Of a stretch of DNA of 64,000 bases, positions 63,356 to 64,000 are shown piece after piece (position 1 is the first letter of the stretch; every line of letters starts with the position of its first letter). Source of the DNA: Pedosphaera sp. Its GTDB lineage: Bacteria; Verrucomicrobiota; Verrucomicrobiia; Limisphaerales; UBA9464. Below the pieces are notes generated by a model, which saw nothing but the letters and a program-made list of their open reading frames with translations, was not told the DNA's origin and did not search any database. The stretch covers positions 1 to 64,000 of the forward strand of contig SIBK01000007.1 in assembly GCA_009695205.1 (NCBI GenBank), in the 5' to 3' direction. The translations under genes were made by a program, and so were the position numbers.

Positions 63356-64000
63356 TCATCCTATATATCCCTTCATAACGTCGAGCATCTCCCTTACCGC
63401 GGCGGCCAGACCGGTTTGAATGGCCCGGCTTACGAGAGTGTGGCCGATATTCAGTTCCACCATGTGGGGGACGACATGCAGGAGCGGAACATTACGGACA
63501 TTCAATCCGTGCCCGGCGTTGACCCGGAGTCCGAATTGGTTGGCCAGAGTGGCGGCGGCGACCAGTCGTTCGATCTCCCGGTTGCGTTCGGCCGTTTGTT
63601 CGAAATGTTCCGCGAAGTTGCCGGTGTGCAACTCGATGAACTGGGCGCCGATCTGGGCGGCCGCCTCCACCTGGCGGGGTTCGGGTCCGATGAAAAGGCT
63701 GACCTCGATCCCGGCGTTGTTGAGGCGGAGACAGGTTTCAGTGAGCGCGAGGATCGCTCCCGCCGCATCGAGTCCCCCCTCGGTGGAAATTTCATCGCGA
63801 CGCTCAGGCACGAGGCACACAATCTCTGGATGAACGTCGAGGGCGATTTCGACCATCTCTGGCACGTTGGCCATTTCCAGATTGAGACGCGTGCGAATTG
63901 CTCGACGGAGGCGATGGACATCGTTGTCGATGATATGACGACGGTCTTCGCGGAGATGTGCTGTGATGCCGTGCGCTCCAGCGGCTTCGCACAGCAGGGC
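63356..64000 (-). CDS. pdxJ: Pyridoxine 5'-phosphate synthase, 5' end beyond the window
   Basis: Condenses 3-amino-2-oxopropyl phosphate with deoxyxylulose 5-phosphate in vitamin B6 synthesis. The frame enters at the right edge with CEAAGAHGITAHLREDRRHI and continues with NLEMANVPEMVEIALDVHPE, LVPERRDEISTEGGLD, the Glu and His of FIELHTGNFAEHF, and VNAGHGLNVRNV near the C-terminus. About 215 codons are visible, so only the first 20 to 30 are missing. Its partner pdxA is not in the window. Confidence 0.95.
   Translation of the reverse strand, partial: ALLCEAAGAHGITAHLREDRRHIIDNDVHRLRRAIRTRLNLEMANVPEMVEIALDVHPEIVCLVPERRDEISTEGGLDAAGAILALTETCLRLNNAGIEVSLFIGPEPRQVEAAAQIGAQFIELHTGNFAEHFEQTAERNREIERLVAAATLANQFGLRVNAGHGLNVRNVPLLHVVPHMVELNIGHTLVSRAIQTGLAAAVREMLDVMKGYIG

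Noticed and set aside
1-64000. Search for tRNA, rRNA, CRISPR arrays and intact insertion sequences
   Set aside because: No cloverleaf-like, ribosomal, repeat-spacer or complete transposase sequence was recognised by eye; small RNAs could be missed.

Overview
The window looks like a chromosomal segment of a Verrucomicrobiota bacterium, probably near Limisphaerales/Pedosphaera (subdivision 3); that placement is an inference from gene families. The signs are three free-standing pseudopilin-type proteins with near-identical [19 protein letters not shown]-termini (two keep an H-Xn-DG type motif), two PSD1 (DUF1549/DUF1553) + DUF1501 gene pairs plus a lone DUF1501 gene, ThuA-like, DUF3500 and Tat-exported TIM-barrel proteins, and a characteristic cytochrome oxidase cluster. 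I see no rRNA, tRNA, CRISPR array, intact insertion sequence or prophage. Coding is dense, with many convergent gene pairs only a few bases apart.

Layout. 1-620: left edge with an unrecognised partial frame and a truncated DUF4338/DruA-like relic. 0.6-9 kb: glgB, a DUF218 membrane protein, a DciA-like DUF721 protein, a pseudopilin, a ThuA-like protein, a DEAD-box helicase and larE. 9-15.4 kb: orphan DUF1501, then four co-directional genes: an unusual zinc-ribbon SDR, fabI, a radical SAM protein and a fold-III PLP decarboxylase. 15.4-21 kb: exported TIM-barrel protein, second pseudopilin, carboxylesterase, aquaporin, bioB and a DUF3500 protein. 20.95-21.30 kb: a MITE-like nested palindrome. 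21.5-27.6 kb: SGNH hydrolase, PSD1 protein and DUF1501 protein. 27.7-31.5 kb: divergent pepP and purL. 31.6-35.8 kb: a secreted HExxHxxGxxH metalloprotease with about ten Fn3 repeats, split by two apparent single-base homopolymer losses. 35.8-42.6 kb: gamma-glutamyltransferase, a decayed HEAT-like lipoprotein, a trypsin-LamG-like-SirB1 fusion and a repeat protein broken by an in-frame TAA.

42.9-51.6 kb is an aa3-type cytochrome c oxidase locus: a cupredoxin-like protein, heme A and heme O synthases, subunits I, III and IV, two small membrane proteins and subunit II, closed by a strong intrinsic terminator, then Sco and DUF420. A near-perfect CRP/FNR-like dyad precedes the locus. 51.7-56.6 kb on the minus strand: a YqeY/UVR-motif pair, then a tight unit of a 3-dehydroquinate synthase-like protein, an alkaline-phosphatase-superfamily protein and a GT2 glycosyltransferase, resembling EboD and EboF of the Ebo cluster. 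57-62.9 kb: third pseudopilin, an alpha/beta hydrolase translationally coupled to a second PSD1-DUF1501 pair. The right edge holds acpS and the 3' part of pdxJ.

The best candidates for something undescribed are the partial Ebo-like unit with a glycosyltransferase, the zinc-ribbon SDR lacking the usual catalytic tyrosine, the protease/LamG/SirB1 fusion, the nested palindromic element and its relatives, and the regulated oxidase locus with histidine-rich subunits.
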